A DNA stretch of 64,000 nucleotides from Thermomicrobiales bacterium (lineage in GTDB: Bacteria; Chloroflexota; Chloroflexia; Thermomicrobiales; UBA6265), in the NCBI GenBank assembly GCA_019637585.1, contig JAHBVL010000013.1, positions 1 to 64,000 on the forward strand, read 5' to 3'. Positions 52,209 through 60,880 of this stretch are shown in pieces. Below the pieces are notes generated by a model that did not search any database, was not told the origin of the DNA, and saw nothing but the letters and a program-made list of their open reading frames with translations. How positions within the stretch are numbered: position 1 is the first letter of the stretch; each line of letters begins with the position of its first letter. Made by a program: the position numbers and the translations under genes.

Positions 52209-52346
52209 CATCATTCTCCTTCCGAATCGGCGACTGTCCCCCGGACGCTGACGATTCGGATTGCGCGCGGTGGTGTCGGATCAAAGAGTGGACCGCGCAT
52301 CCTGAATGTGATGCTGCAAGTTGTGTGCCGCCCAGGGCGCGCCCGC

Positions 52347-52374
52347 TGAAAGCGCCATAAATGGCGAGGCTACG
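52347..52374 (-). repeat. REP-like hairpin repeat, copy D
   Basis: 28 bp identical to 14702-14729. Minus strand: C-GTAG-CC then hairpin CGCCATTTATGGCG. Lies in the 52209-52387 gap, where I see nothing else. Confidence 0.7.
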
Positions 52375-52387
52375 GGCGGCGGTGGCG

Positions 52388-53059
52388 CTATCCGGCGATG
52401 ACGCGGTCGAGGATGCCGGCGAGTTTCCGGGCGCGGTCGGAAGGGGTGAGTCCGGGGGTGTTCAGTGCAACTCGCCAGTTGTCATCCACGCTCATATCGG
52501 TCAGGCCGAAGTCGTGGACGAGCTCGCCATCGGGGAGGATCCAGGTCGGGCTGCCGGGAACGGATGCCGTCTCCCAGCCATACCTGGCGTCGTCGATGAC
52601 CTGTTGCTTGCACACGCCGCGATCGAAATCGGCTTCGAACTGAATCGGATCGAGACCGGCTTCGCCCGCCAGCTCGATGAGCACATGCCGCAAAGAGACG
52701 CAGCGGCTGCCGGCGAAGAAGGCGACCCGTATGGCCCAGGCCATGTCGTCTCCCAGGGCGGGACTCTGCCGGTGTGCGCAATGGACGGCTTCGAGTGCGG
52801 GAAGGCTGGTGACGGGCCATTCGCTCTCGGGCGCATGCCACGGAGCATAGGGCAGATCGGGTTCGTTCAGAAAGAGAATGGGGAGCTCGGCTTCGATGCC
52901 TCGCTTCGGCGTCTGGGCCTGGTTCACATACTCCAACGCCAGACTGCGGTGGACGATTTCGATCTGCCCCTCGTACTCACCTCTGATCGATCGCCACGAG
53001 GAATGAACGAGATAGGCGAACGGGCAGATGAGATCGGCGTACATCTGGATCTGTTTCAT
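52388..53059 (-). CDS. DsbA-family thioredoxin-fold protein (HCCA isomerase/FrnE-like)
   Basis: 223 residues from the ATG at 53059; longer starts are possible (53095, 53158). MKQIQMYADLICPFAYLVHS gives the first strand and active-site loop, with a single Cys (C-P-F-A) rather than CxxC, as in 2-hydroxychromene-2-carboxylate isomerase and FrnE-like proteins. A helical insertion follows (about 95-160), then the cis-Pro loop ASVPGSPTWILPDGELVHD. No signal peptide, so cytoplasmic. It may act as a glutathione- or thiol-linked isomerase or oxidoreductase; substrate unknown. Confidence 0.82.
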   Translation of the reverse strand: MKQIQMYADLICPFAYLVHSSWRSIRGEYEGQIEIVHRSLALEYVNQAQTPKRGIEAELPILFLNEPDLPYAPWHAPESEWPVTSLPALEAVHCAHRQSPALGDDMAWAIRVAFFAGSRCVSLRHVLIELAGEAGLDPIQFEADFDRGVCKQQVIDDARYGWETASVPGSPTWILPDGELVHDFGLTDMSVDDNWRVALNTPGLTPSDRARKLAGILDRVIAG

Positions 53060-53193
53060 CGGGAGGGCGCGTCCATCGCAAAGAACCGGATACATCTGTC
53101 GCGATTCTACCGCCGTGGCGGTGCGGTCGCTGGATGCAAACGAAAGCGGCGGACGCAACTCGCGTCCGCCGCTCGTCCCGAAGCCGAACCCGG

Positions 53194-53634
53194 CTACTGC
53201 GGGCTGTTGGATACGTCGATCATCCAGGGAATGCCGTACTTGTCTGTGAAGCTGCCGTAATAGTCTCCCCAGACCTGATCGGCCATCTCCATGTCAACTT
53301 TGCCTCCCTCGGAAAGCGCGGCAAACAGGCGATCTGCTTCCTCCCGAGAATCAGGCATGACCATGATGTGCACCGTATTGCCGAAGGTGAGGGTGAACCC
53401 CATCGACTCTGTTGCGTCGGTGCCCATGAGCATATGACCGCCGGTGATGGGCAGGGAGATATGCATGATCAGGTTCGCGTGCGGGTCGTTCTTGTCCATC
53501 GGTGAGCCATCCGGACCGGGCATGTCGGCAAGCCGGTAGATGCCGGTGAACTCTGTGCCAAACACCGATTTGTAGAAATTGAAGACTTCTTCCGTATTGC
53601 CGTTGAAGTTCAGATACGTTCCAACTGAAGCCAT
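53194..53634 (-). CDS. VOC-superfamily protein (PhnB/glyoxalase-like)
   Basis: 146 residues. Opens with GTYLNFNGNTEEVFNFYKSVFG and contains IMHISLPITGGHMLMGTD, a helix EEADRLFAALSEGGKVDMEM and the end signature WGDYYGSFTDKYGIPWMIDV, the full PhnB-type double beta-alpha-beta-beta-beta fold. Metal-binding residues are only partly conserved in this subgroup, and function is unknown. The ATG at 53634 follows AAGGATCTGACC. Located downstream of the SRPBCC gene on the same strand, a pairing often seen in Actinobacteria and Chloroflexi. Confidence 0.92.
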   Translation of the reverse strand: MASVGTYLNFNGNTEEVFNFYKSVFGTEFTGIYRLADMPGPDGSPMDKNDPHANLIMHISLPITGGHMLMGTDATESMGFTLTFGNTVHIMVMPDSREEADRLFAALSEGGKVDMEMADQVWGDYYGSFTDKYGIPWMIDVSNSPQ

Positions 53635-53821
53635 GGTCAGATCCTTTCGGCTCACGCCAGTCATGTCCACGATGTCGATACGTGTATGCCCGAAGTCCAG
53701 ATCGCCTTTCTCGATCATCCTGCCTGGTTCACTCGCTAGTCGATTGGTTCCTGTCTCTTTCGACACCGGATCGATGGCAAATGTGAGATGCGCCCGCAGG
53801 AGATCAGAGCCAGCGACGCCG

Positions 53822-54241
53822 TCAGTTCGCCTCGGCGTACGTTTTGAAGGCGTCCAGAATGGCTTGCCATCCCTCCTGCTGAAACTCGTGCGGGTACTCG
53901 TTCTCCGGATCGAAGAGGACGGTGACCTTCGACGATCCACCCAGATCCTCGATATCGACTTCCGCCTGGCGGCCATCGTCCATGGTGTAGGCCAGCCGCG
54001 CTGGTTCGGACACCTCGGTATAGACGCCGGAGAAGTCGAAGCCTTCGCTGCCGTCGCGTGCTTCCATGCGGTGCTTGAACCGTCCGCCGACACGCAGATC
54101 GTTCTCCGATGACGGTGTGTGCCAGTCATCGGACGCGGAGTTCCAGCGTGTGATGTGCTCTGGCTGGTTGTAGTAGGACCACACCTTGTCGGGTGCGGCG
54201 GCTATGGTCGCTTCCACCTTCAGTTTCGTCGACTCGGTCAC
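53822..54241 (-). CDS. SRPBCC-family protein (AHSA1-like)
   Basis: 139 residues. KLKVEATIAAAPDKVWSYYNQPEHITRWNSASDDWHT is the opening strand and helix of the START/Bet v1-like fold, followed by RVGGRFKHRMEARDGSEGFDFSGVYTEVSEPARLAYTMDDGRQ and the C-terminal helix HEFQQEGWQAILDAFKTYAEAN: the AHSA1/SRPBCC pattern with a hydrophobic ligand cavity. The GTG start (complement of 54239-54241) has AAGGAG 6 bases upstream. Same strand and probable transcript with the VOC gene. Ligand unknown. Confidence 0.92.
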   Translation of the reverse strand: MTESTKLKVEATIAAAPDKVWSYYNQPEHITRWNSASDDWHTPSSENDLRVGGRFKHRMEARDGSEGFDFSGVYTEVSEPARLAYTMDDGRQAEVDIEDLGGSSKVTVLFDPENEYPHEFQQEGWQAILDAFKTYAEAN

Positions 54242-54508
54242 TTTTCGCTCCTTTTCCCTGAGAGACTTCCGCCGTTCTGCCTCGATTGTGCAGACTTCAC
54301 AACATTGTCGTACCGAATGTGGGGAAATCGACACGCTCCAGCCGTCGCGCCATTTCCGTGCCAGCGACTTTCCAGAATACTGCTTGTGTTTTGCATGAGT
54401 CATATGTCAGACTGGAAATGCATACACAACGTGTTGGGGGCGAATGGCGGCTTGTTGCACCGCCGGTTCGATGGACGCTCCCGCGATTTCGGCAGAGGAG
54501 ATGCAGGC

Positions 54509-56206
54509 ATGGCTCAGGAACTCGACCTTCTCGCAATGCTGCGCAGTGCAGATCGATCGACGCGCCGGGAGGTGATCCGGAGAGCCGCAGGTGTGGGGAT
54601 TGCCGCGCCCGCGCTGCTGGGAATCTTGCATGCCAATGGCGTGGCCGATGTAGCCGCCGCGCCGGGCGGCGTCCAGACCCGTGGGTTGAGTCGCGCCCAG
54701 GATGGTGAGCCGGTTCAGGGCGGCACGATGGTTGTGACCGGTCATCAGGAAGTCGCCAGTCTGAGCCCGGATGATGACAGCCCGACCGTTCACTGGGTCA
54801 TGGTCACCCAGATTCACAACGCGCTGCTGGAGATGGATGAGAACTACGTGTTCCAGCCGATTCTGGCCGCCGACATGCCCACGGTGAGCGACGACGGCCT
54901 GACATTCACCTTCACGCTGCGGGAGGGAGTTCTTTTCCACGACGGCGAGGCGTTCACTTCTGAAGACGTCAAGTACACCTACGAGTGGTACATGAATCCA
55001 GAGAACGCCGCAATCAACGCCAACCTCTTCTCGAGTGTGGAGTCGGTGGACGCTCCCGACGACTACACGGTGGTCGTCAACCTGAACCGGCCGAACGCGG
55101 CGTTCTACGCGCAGGTGGGCACGACCTTCATCGTTCCCGCTCACTATCATGGCGAGATCGGTGAGGACGCCTACAAAGCGGCGCCGATTGGCACAGGAGC
55201 GTTCAAGCTCAAGGAATGGCGTGCCGCTGAGTTCACCGAGGTGGAGGCGTTCGAGGAGCACTTCCGCGGGCGGCCGCATCTCGATATCTTCCGGCAGGAC
55301 ATTGTGCCCGAGCCCTCGGTGCGGGCGATTGGCCTGGAAACCGGCGACTCTGACTCGGCGGTCTGGCCGTTGACGCCGGAGGACAATCTCCGTCTGGCGG
55401 AGGATGACAACTTCGTCACGTTCGTCACCTCCTCACTCGCGGTCAATCACTTTCCGCTCAACAACGAGCATCCGGTGCTGAGCGACAAGTCGGTGCGCAA
55501 AGCGATGATGCATGCGATCGACCGGGAAGCCGTCATCGACGAGATCTTCAGCGGCACGGCCGTGCTGGCGACGGCGAATCTCTCGCCCGCTATGGCGCAG
55601 TTCTTCAATCCGGACGTCACCCAGTATCCCTACGATGTCGAAGCCGCCGCGGCATTGCTCGACGAGGCTGGCTGGGTGCTTGGCGACGGCGACATCCGCG
55701 AAAAGGATGGTCAGGCGTGTGCCTTCACCTGCACGACGATCTCGGGCGACCAGACGCGGCGTCCCGAGGCTGAGCTCGTTCAGCAGTATCTGCGGGAAGT
55801 CGGCATCGACATGCAGCTCGAAGAAGCGCCGGTGGCGACGATTCTCGAACAGCTGCGAGCCGGCAACATGGATGCGTCCCTCTTCAACTGGACCTATGGC
55901 GGCGACGATGCCGATCCCGACGCGTCGGTGGCGCTGCGGTCGGACGGCACCAACAACTTCTCGCATTTCAACAATGCGCGCGTCGATGAGTTGCTCGACC
56001 TTGGCATTCAGGAACTCGATCCCGACGCCCGGGCGGAGATCTACAAGGAAATCCAGGCGATCGTGGCGGACGAAGTGCCGTTCCTCTTCATGATGTTCTG
56101 GAATTGGTACAACATCTTCTCCACCAGAGTGCAGGGTCTGCCTGAGGCGGCGCTGGCGGGAGACCAGCTCTACCGAAAAGCCAACGAATACTGGGTGGCC
56201 CAGTAG
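54509..56206 (+). CDS. Peptide/oligosaccharide ABC transporter substrate-binding protein (family 5, Tat-exported)
   Basis: 565 residues. Tat-like leader STRREVIRRAAGVGIAAPALLG, then a family 5 solute-binding protein: TVHWVMVTQIHNALLEMDEN, LTFTFTLREGVLFHDGEAFTSEDVKYTYEW (family signature), PIGTGAFKLKEWRAAEFTEVEAF, VLSDKSVRKAMMHAIDREAVID. It captures peptides or related molecules outside the cell. ATG at 54509 follows GAGGAG. It is followed by a hairpin and two permease genes of the same class, but no ATPase gene is present downstream. Confidence 0.94.
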   Translation: MAQELDLLAMLRSADRSTRREVIRRAAGVGIAAPALLGILHANGVADVAAAPGGVQTRGLSRAQDGEPVQGGTMVVTGHQEVASLSPDDDSPTVHWVMVTQIHNALLEMDENYVFQPILAADMPTVSDDGLTFTFTLREGVLFHDGEAFTSEDVKYTYEWYMNPENAAINANLFSSVESVDAPDDYTVVVNLNRPNAAFYAQVGTTFIVPAHYHGEIGEDAYKAAPIGTGAFKLKEWRAAEFTEVEAFEEHFRGRPHLDIFRQDIVPEPSVRAIGLETGDSDSAVWPLTPEDNLRLAEDDNFVTFVTSSLAVNHFPLNNEHPVLSDKSVRKAMMHAIDREAVIDEIFSGTAVLATANLSPAMAQFFNPDVTQYPYDVEAAAALLDEAGWVLGDGDIREKDGQACAFTCTTISGDQTRRPEAELVQQYLREVGIDMQLEEAPVATILEQLRAGNMDASLFNWTYGGDDADPDASVALRSDGTNNFSHFNNARVDELLDLGIQELDPDARAEIYKEIQAIVADEVPFLFMMFWNWYNIFSTRVQGLPEAALAGDQLYRKANEYWVAQ

Positions 56207-56229
56207 ACCGGGAAGCAGATTCGTCGACC

Positions 56230-56261
56230 GGGAGGCTCTCTCCGCCAGTGAGGAGCCTCCC
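56230..56261 (+). terminator. Intercistronic hairpin after the peptide-binding-protein gene
   Basis: GGGAGGCTC (56230-56238) pairs perfectly with GAGCCTCCC (56253-56261), loop of 14 bases. No T-run. Position and form resemble the hairpin after the sugar-binding-protein gene at 48454. Confidence 0.55.
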
Positions 56262-56294
56262 CGGTTGTGACCGCGCACAGCCGGGAGTGACACC

Positions 56295-57221
56295 GTGCTC
56301 CACTATGTGATCGTCCGCGTGCTTCAGGGGGTGCTCGTCATCTTTCTGGTGAGTATTGCGTCCTTCGGCATCATGCAGGCGGCTCCCGGCAGTCCTGTGG
56401 ACATTCTGATCGGGGAAGCGCAGGTTTCCGACGCGCAGGTCGAAGCGATCACGAAGAAGTGGGGACTCGATCGCCCCTGGTACGAGCAGTACGGCACCTG
56501 GCTGAAAAACGTTGTGACCGGCGATTTCGGCCGGTCGGTGATTCGGACCGGCGTGCCGGTGCGCGACATGGTGGCGGAAGCCGCGCCGGTAACGCTGCGA
56601 TTGAACGTGCTGGCCCTGCTGGTGGCTGTTGTGATCGCGGTGCCAGTGGGCGTCATCGCCGGCATCAAGCGGTACTCGCCGTTCGACTATGTGAGCATGA
56701 TCGGCTCGACGATCGGCATCGCGATTCCGAACTATTGGATCGGTCTGATGCTGATCATCGTCTTTTCGCTCAAGCTGGGCTGGTTGCCGCCATATGGTTC
56801 GGGTTCATGGAAATCCTACGTGATGCCGGTGTCTGTTCTGGCGCTCACCGAGATGGCGATTCTGGCTCGGCTGAGCAGGGGAGCCACGGCGGAAGCGCTG
56901 TCGCAGGACTATGTAACGACGGCTCGGGCAAAGGGGCTCCGCGAATCGGCAGTGGTGACGCGGCACGTCGTGCGGAATGCGTTGCTGCCGATTGTCACAA
57001 TTCTTGGGTACCGGATGGCGTTTCTGCTGAGCGGCACGATCGTGGTCGAAACCGTGTTCGCCTGGCCAGGGGTCGGGTCGCTCCTGTTCGCCTCGATCGA
57101 TCGCAAGGACTATCAGGTCGTGCAGGCGATTGTGCTCTTGCTGGCGACGATCGTGGTGGTCGCGAACCTGATCACCGATCTGGTCTACGCCTATATCGAC
57201 CCGCGGATTCGCATCCAATGA
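56295..57221 (+). CDS. Peptide ABC transporter permease (DppB/OppB-like)
   Basis: 308 residues. Starts MLHYVIVRVLQGVLVIFLVS, with APGSPVDILIG, the large periplasmic loop WYEQYGTWLKNVVTGDFGRS, and the cytoplasmic EAA motif region SQDYVTTARAKGLRESAVVTRHVVRNALLP typical of DppB. GTG start with GGGAG upstream. Pairs with the next gene product as a membrane channel. Confidence 0.95.
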   Translation: MLHYVIVRVLQGVLVIFLVSIASFGIMQAAPGSPVDILIGEAQVSDAQVEAITKKWGLDRPWYEQYGTWLKNVVTGDFGRSVIRTGVPVRDMVAEAAPVTLRLNVLALLVAVVIAVPVGVIAGIKRYSPFDYVSMIGSTIGIAIPNYWIGLMLIIVFSLKLGWLPPYGSGSWKSYVMPVSVLALTEMAILARLSRGATAEALSQDYVTTARAKGLRESAVVTRHVVRNALLPIVTILGYRMAFLLSGTIVVETVFAWPGVGSLLFASIDRKDYQVVQAIVLLLATIVVVANLITDLVYAYIDPRIRIQ

Positions 57222-57225
57222 CGAA

Positions 57226-58152
57226 ATGGACACTCCACCGTCGATGGCGATGACACTCGGTCCACAGGAAGCTGCAGCGACGGCGCCGATTGCCGAGCTC
57301 GATCAGGTCACGCACCGGTCGGAGCGGCGGCGTGCGTTCAACCGGTTCATGCGCTACCGGCCCGGCGTCGTTGGCGGCATCATCGTGATCGCGCTCGTGC
57401 TGGTGGCGATATTCGCACCACTCATCGCGCCCTATTCGCCGTACGAAAAGGTTGGCCGGCGCGCCGATCCGCCGACGCGGGAATTTCTGCTGGGCAATGA
57501 TGAGATCGGCCGGGACGTGCTGAGCCGGCTCATCTTCGGAACGCGGGTGGCGCTGGTCGTCGGGATCGGCGCGATTCTGATTGCGGTCTGCATCGGCGTG
57601 ACGATCGGCGCAACTGCCGGCTATTTCGGCGGCAAGGTCGATACGATCCTGTCGCGGGTCGTCGATACGCTGATGGCTTTTCCTCTCCTGGCGCTGCTGG
57701 TGACGCTTTCCGCGCTCTTCGCCCCGAGCATTCTCAATGTGGTGATCATCATTGGTGTGACTGTTTGGGCGTCGTACGCACGCCTGGTCCGGGCTGATGT
57801 GATGAGCCTGAGGCAGCGGGAGTTCGTGCTGGCGGCCCGGTCGGTTGGGGTGGGGGATGCCCGCATCATCGGCCGGCATATCCTGCCCAACATCGTCGGC
57901 CCGGTGATCGTCCTGGCCAGTCTCGATATCGGCAGCATCATCATTCTGGAGTCGGCGTTGTCCTTCCTGGGACTCGGCGTCCGTCCGCCGACACCCTCCT
58001 GGGGAGGCATGCTCTCGGCTGGACGGTCACTCCTCCGCAACGCGCCGCACATCGCCGTCGCGCCAGGCATCGCCATCATGGTGACCGTGCTGGCGTTCAA
58101 TTTGCTTGGGGATGGGTTGCGTGACGCGCTCGATCCTCGGCAGCGGGGGTAG
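57226..58152 (+). CDS. Peptide ABC transporter permease (DppC/OppC-like)
   Basis: 308 residues. N-terminal cytoplasmic segment, first helix PGVVGGIIVIALVLVAIFAPLIAPYSPYE, FLLGNDEIGRDVLSRLIFGTR (DppC hallmark), EAA region LRQREFVLAARSVGVGDARIIGRHILPNIVGPVIV and end GDGLRDALDPRQR. Starts 4 bases after the dppB-like stop. The ATPase genes dppD and dppF that usually follow are absent; a heptamer repeat and tRNA-Lys come next. ATPases must be supplied from elsewhere if the system works. Confidence 0.95.
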   Translation: MDTPPSMAMTLGPQEAAATAPIAELDQVTHRSERRRAFNRFMRYRPGVVGGIIVIALVLVAIFAPLIAPYSPYEKVGRRADPPTREFLLGNDEIGRDVLSRLIFGTRVALVVGIGAILIAVCIGVTIGATAGYFGGKVDTILSRVVDTLMAFPLLALLVTLSALFAPSILNVVIIIGVTVWASYARLVRADVMSLRQREFVLAARSVGVGDARIIGRHILPNIVGPVIVLASLDIGSIIILESALSFLGLGVRPPTPSWGGMLSAGRSLLRNAPHIAVAPGIAIMVTVLAFNLLGDGLRDALDPRQRG

Positions 58153-58155
58153 GTT

Positions 58156-58190
58156 GGGCAAAGGGCAAAGGGCAAAGGGCAAAGGGCAAA
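58156..58190. repeat. Heptanucleotide tandem repeat (GGGCAAA) x5
   Basis: Five exact copies of GGGCAAA in a row, starting right after the dppC-like stop. On the other strand it reads TTTGCCC. Length change by slippage is likely. Sixty bases further a related low-complexity run with CTTGCCGTC (58252-58275) occurs, similar to one at 61850-61863. Confidence 0.9.
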
Positions 58191-58279
58191 AAGCCAGTTT
58201 TCCGAACAGGAAACGACGCATCTCGTGGATGCGCCGCTGAAGTACTGTTTCTTGCCGTCTTTCCGTCTTGCCGTCGAAC

Positions 58280-58354
58280 TGGTGACCCGCCAGGGACTCG
58301 AACCCCGAACCAGCTGATTAAGAGTCAGATGCTCTGCCATTGAGCTAGCGGGCC
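58280..58354 (-). tRNA. tRNA-Lys (CTT)
   Basis: Minus strand. The acceptor stem GGCCCGC (5' end at 58354) pairs with GCGGGTC, discriminator A, encoded CCA (58282-58280). The D arm AGCTCAATGGCAGAGC and the T loop GGTTCGAGTCC are standard. The anticodon loop CTCTTAA gives anticodon CTT, reading AAG. Confidence 0.96.
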
Positions 58355-58491
58355 GCGTACGTACTAGGGCTTTCGATTCTTTCCTAAATCTCGACCAACT
58401 GACAAGAAATCCCCAGACCTCCTGTCTAGCGAGGAAGTATAGCTGAACCGGCAATGCAGGAGGTCCCACTGCGGTGCCTCCCTCGCGACCG

Positions 58492-58497
58492 TATACT
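58492..58497 (+). promoter_or_regulatory. Possible -10 element (TATACT) upstream of the alpha/beta hydrolase
   Basis: TATACT 75 bases before the ATG at 58573, matching the recurrent hexamer of this window. The rest of the 58355-58572 gap shows nothing I can name. Confidence 0.33.
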
Positions 58498-58572
58498 GAT
58501 TCCACGCGCCATTCGATCATCGCCAGGGCATAGTGAGCCTTTGGCGTTCCTGTGTGAATTGAGGCAACTGTC

Positions 58573-59514
58573 ATGATGGACGACCCTGAGACGAGTTTCC
58601 GACGTTCCGTCACCCGCCGCCGTGCGCTAGCTGGTCTGGGGGCTGGTGCGCTTGGCTTGGCATTGGCCGACTCGATACGTCCGGCTGTGGCCCAGGACGA
58701 TGCAGCGGAACTCCAGAGCGAGGACGACGTTGTTTACGGAACCGTCGGCGACGTGCCACTCCTGCTCACGATCGTCCGGCCTCCAGACCGCCCTGAGCCC
58801 CGCCCGGCGGTCATCGTGATTCATGGCGGCGGTTTGGTGGAGGGAACCCGGTGGGACCATGGCGAAGCGGCCGCTGGTTTGGCCCTGGCCGGCTATGTCA
58901 CGTTCAGCATCGAGTACCGTCTGTTTGTGCCCGGAGATCCGGCGACGCTCTGGCCCGCCCAATTGGACGATGTCCAGCGAGCGGTTCGGTGGGTGCGCGC
59001 CAATGCCGATGCCTACGGTGTTGACCCGAATCGGGTTGGCGCTTTTGGGTTCTCCTCGGGGGGACACCTGGCCGCATTTCTGGGCACGCGTGAAACCCGG
59101 GACAACAGCGACCCGGCGCTCGCCGACTACTCCAGCAAGGTCACCTGCGTGGTGACGATGGGCGGGCTGTTCGACTTCACCTTCCCCAATGCTCACCCCT
59201 ATGCTTTGGAAACGGACGCGGAGATCCTGGGTGGATCGGCGGAGTCGTTGCCGTCGCCGGCCGCGTATGAGGACTTTTCGCCCATTCGGTTTGTGGACGG
59301 CGCCAGCGCACCCTTCCTGATCCTGCAGGAAGGCAATGAAGACGTCATTCCGTACGAGCAACCCAAGCGGATGGTGGCCGCGTTGCAGGAGGCCGGCGTT
59401 CAGGTCTCGTATGGTTGGTTTCCGGACTATGCCCACGACTCCTGGTTCACCTGGGCTCCCGAAGCGCCCGAGACGCTGGCGTTCTTCGAGCGGCACCTCC
59501 GCCCGCAGGAGTAG
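58573..59514 (+). CDS. Exported alpha/beta hydrolase (HSL/BD-FAE-like esterase)
   Basis: 313 residues. Tat-type leader VTRRRALAGLGAGALGLALA with cut near VAQDDA. Hydrolase core: oxyanion motif VIVIHGGGLVEG, nucleophile elbow GAFGFSSGGHLAAF (Ser in G-x-S-x-G), acid in LILQEGNEDVIPYEQ (Asp) and His in PDYAHDSWF. All three catalytic residues are present. Probably an esterase or carbohydrate-ester hydrolase outside the membrane. Followed 58 bases later by a GNAT gene. Confidence 0.92.
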   Translation: MMDDPETSFRRSVTRRRALAGLGAGALGLALADSIRPAVAQDDAAELQSEDDVVYGTVGDVPLLLTIVRPPDRPEPRPAVIVIHGGGLVEGTRWDHGEAAAGLALAGYVTFSIEYRLFVPGDPATLWPAQLDDVQRAVRWVRANADAYGVDPNRVGAFGFSSGGHLAAFLGTRETRDNSDPALADYSSKVTCVVTMGGLFDFTFPNAHPYALETDAEILGGSAESLPSPAAYEDFSPIRFVDGASAPFLILQEGNEDVIPYEQPKRMVAALQEAGVQVSYGWFPDYAHDSWFTWAPEAPETLAFFERHLRPQE

Positions 59515-59572
59515 CCGCGCGCTCTTGCAGGAAGTTGCCGGCAGCACGCTCGAGTCGCAGGAGTGGAACGCG

Positions 59573-60103
59573 ATGCAATTCAGATCAGGCTTGCCTGATG
59601 ATCTCGATGGCGTGCTGGCGCTCTTCGATGCCAATGTCGCCTGGCTCGTCGAAAGGGGGCGCTCCGATCAGTGGGGTAGCGAACCATGGTCCGCAAACCC
59701 GAGATATGTTGATTTCGTCCGCGGGCTGCTGGCCGAGGGCGTGGTGACGATCGCGGAAATCAACGGGGAGGTTGTGGGCGCCAGTGTTGTGACCGACGGG
59801 CCGATGCCGTACGTGCCAGCTGCCGGCGAAGTGGAACGATATCTGAAGCTCCTGATCGCGTCGCCGGCACATCGCGGTGAGAGGATCGGGCGCCGGCTGA
59901 TCGCGTTGGCAAGGGAGTTGACGGTTTCTGCTGGTGTGGGGCTTCTGCGAGTCGATTGCTGGTCTGGCGGCGATCGGAGGCTGGTCCGCTACTACGTCGA
60001 CGAAGGATTTGTGCCGGAGCAGGAGATCGAAGTGCGACCAGGCACCTCGGTGCAGGTGTTCGAGTGGCGTCCTGAATCGCGTTCGGCCGGCGAAGCGCAT
60101 TGA
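59573..60103 (+). CDS. GNAT-family N-acetyltransferase
   Basis: 176 residues. LPDDLDGVLALFDANVAWLVERG opens the protein; the acetyl-CoA site is LKLLIASPAHRGERIGRRLIALARELTVSAG (P-loop-like R-G-x-x-I-G-R), followed by GLLRVDCWSGGDRRLVRYYVDEGFVPE. The fold is complete. ATG at 59573 with AGGAG about 8 bases upstream. Substrate unknown. Confidence 0.92.
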   Translation: MQFRSGLPDDLDGVLALFDANVAWLVERGRSDQWGSEPWSANPRYVDFVRGLLAEGVVTIAEINGEVVGASVVTDGPMPYVPAAGEVERYLKLLIASPAHRGERIGRRLIALARELTVSAGVGLLRVDCWSGGDRRLVRYYVDEGFVPEQEIEVRPGTSVQVFEWRPESRSAGEAH

Positions 60104-60187
60104 GCAAGCCAGCTCACGCTCATCTCATCTGCAGCGTCGACTGTCGCTGACTGACCAGCGGCAAGGAGTGAGGGAAGGACTCCCACT

Positions 60188-60865
60188 TCAACCCAGATCG
60201 AGAATGAGCGGCACATGGTCACTCAGCGACAACCACTCCTCGGTCGCGCCGATGGTGAGCGTCGATCGGGTTGCCAGGCGCTTCGACACGAACGCGTAGT
60301 CGAGGTGGAAGGGTTTGTTCTGGTGGCGATAGAGATAGTGGGTCGGGACGCTCTCCTCACCGTGCGGTTCTCCGCCCTGATGGTGGTAGAGGCTGCGCAT
60401 GTCCAGTTCGGCGAATCGCTCGACCATCCTCGTATGGGTGAAGGCGGCGTGTTTGCGATCGAAAATGGCGTTGCTGTTGAAATCGCCAATGGCCACGGCC
60501 CGCGGAGCGGCGAGAAACGCTTCGCTGCAATCGAGCATCTGGTGGGCGACTCGCACGTAGCGCCACTGGTTCGACTTGACGCTGGCCCAGACCGCCATCA
60601 ATCGGACATTGCCGACGCGGATGTTGAGAAACCAGGGCCAGAGCAGGTTGCAGGACGGGTCGAGGCTGGTCTTGTGCTTGCCATAGACAACGACGCCGAG
60701 CCCCTTGTTACGAGATTGCCCCACCCAGAATGCCGAACTGCCGCCGGCGGCCAGGATGTCCGATTCAGAACATTCCGGCACCACCAACACGTCCGGCTGG
60801 AGCGCCAGCAACGGATCGAGCTTGCGGCGTAGCGCCATCTGGCAGTTCCAGGCAACGATGCGCAT
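60188..60865 (-). CDS. Endonuclease/exonuclease/phosphatase-family protein
   Basis: 225 residues. EEP fold with its ligands in order: MRIVAWNCQMAL (Asn), VLVVPECSESD (Glu), AIGDFNSNAIFD (Asp, Asn), HLDYAFVSKRL (Asp), LSLSDHVPLILDL (Asp-His). All metal and catalytic residues are present, so it is probably an active phosphodiesterase or nuclease; substrate unknown. Starts 15 bases after the DUF6855 stop on the same strand. Confidence 0.9.
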   Translation of the reverse strand: MRIVAWNCQMALRRKLDPLLALQPDVLVVPECSESDILAAGGSSAFWVGQSRNKGLGVVVYGKHKTSLDPSCNLLWPWFLNIRVGNVRLMAVWASVKSNQWRYVRVAHQMLDCSEAFLAAPRAVAIGDFNSNAIFDRKHAAFTHTRMVERFAELDMRSLYHHQGGEPHGEESVPTHYLYRHQNKPFHLDYAFVSKRLATRSTLTIGATEEWLSLSDHVPLILDLG

Positions 60866-60880
60866 CCCGGGATCGAAAGG

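Noticed and set aside
52388-53059. Missing second Cys in the DsbA-like protein as a sign of inactivation
   Set aside because: A single active-site Cys or none is normal in the HCCA-isomerase/FrnE branch of this fold.
53635-54129. N-terminal extension of the VOC gene
   Set aside because: The upstream part of that frame is Arg/Ser/Thr-rich shadow of the SRPBCC gene; the ATG at 53634 with AAGGA fits the family start.
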